Positions 63,905-64,000 of a stretch of 64,000 bases of DNA are shown here, one piece after another (within the stretch, counting starts at the first letter, position 1; each line of letters opens with the position of its first letter). The position numbers and the translations under genes were made by a program. This DNA comes from Edaphobacter flagellatus (GTDB lineage Bacteria; Acidobacteriota; Terriglobia; Terriglobales; Acidobacteriaceae). Under the pieces are notes generated by a model, which was not told the DNA's origin, made no database searches, and worked only from the letters and a program-made list of their open reading frames with translations. The stretch spans positions 558,001 to 622,000 of the forward strand of contig NZ_CP073697.1 of assembly GCF_025264665.1 (NCBI RefSeq), read 5' to 3'.

Positions 63905-64000
63905 CTAAACAGCATTCTTCGGAGGCTGCAGGCTCGTCATTACATCCAGCAGGTCCTGTCCGACCGTGCGCGTCTTCGCAATCGCGTCGGCCAGCGGAAT
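63905..64000 (-). CDS. C-terminal end (31 residues) of an unidentified gene
   Basis: The frame enters from the right edge and ends at TAG (63905-63907). The visible residues include IPLADAIAKTRTVGQDLLDV and end in PPKNAV. Too little remains to name a family. It lies on the same strand as, and upstream of, the helix-turn-helix gene. Confidence 0.6.
   Translation of the reverse strand: MPLADAIAKTRTVGQDLLDVMTSLQPPKNAV

Overview
The window looks like a chromosomal segment of an acidobacterium, probably of the Terriglobus/Granulicella/Edaphobacter type. This is inferred from the protein families: an Oar-like TonB-dependent receptor with a carboxypeptidase-regulatory N-domain, a GWxTD protein, a giant lipoprotein of Ig-like repeats, and several efflux systems among ordinary housekeeping genes. 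I see no phage, insertion sequence, CRISPR array, tRNA or rRNA.

Layout. 1-8.5 kb: end of a polysaccharide flippase gene, a 2128-residue lipoprotein (14 Ig-like repeats, then a GH51-like glycosidase domain), then about 1.2 kb without a supported gene. 8.5-15.4 kb: an RND multidrug-efflux operon (minus) divergent from a LysR regulator. 15.5-19 kb: a small Cys/His exported protein and a large TonB-dependent receptor. 19.2-28.8 kb: M23 peptidase, DUF4126 membrane protein, dgt, a TPR protein, purH, pyrD and a PafA-like phosphatase. 28.9-34.2 kb: serS with two membrane/exported proteins, an FAD disulfide oxidoreductase, a PfkB sugar kinase and a small hypothetical gene. 34.3-42.2 kb: a response regulator/histidine kinase pair divergent from a czcCBA-type metal efflux operon. 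42.3-51.3 kb: an outer-membrane-like protein, a GWxTD protein, a MacA-like adaptor with a MacB-like ATPase but no permease, and a 911-residue exported protein of unknown function. 51.4-58.9 kb: two APC amino-acid permeases, then pepP-accB-accC-hypothetical-thiE. 58.9-64 kb: metallophosphoesterase, tag, acyltransferase, a putative GT-C membrane protein, a small helix-turn-helix protein, and the end of a further gene.

The most unusual non-coding signal is a pair of related elements of about 150 nt. One lies directly after the stop codon of the RND outer-membrane gene (8326-8472, minus) and the other after the TonB-receptor gene (18857-19008, plus). Each has a C-rich block, two AAAATATTGA-type boxes exactly 30 nt apart, and a GCCCC/GGGGC terminator hairpin. 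They look like members of a dispersed 3'-UTR or small-RNA family.

All family calls rest on reading motifs by eye. No search was run.
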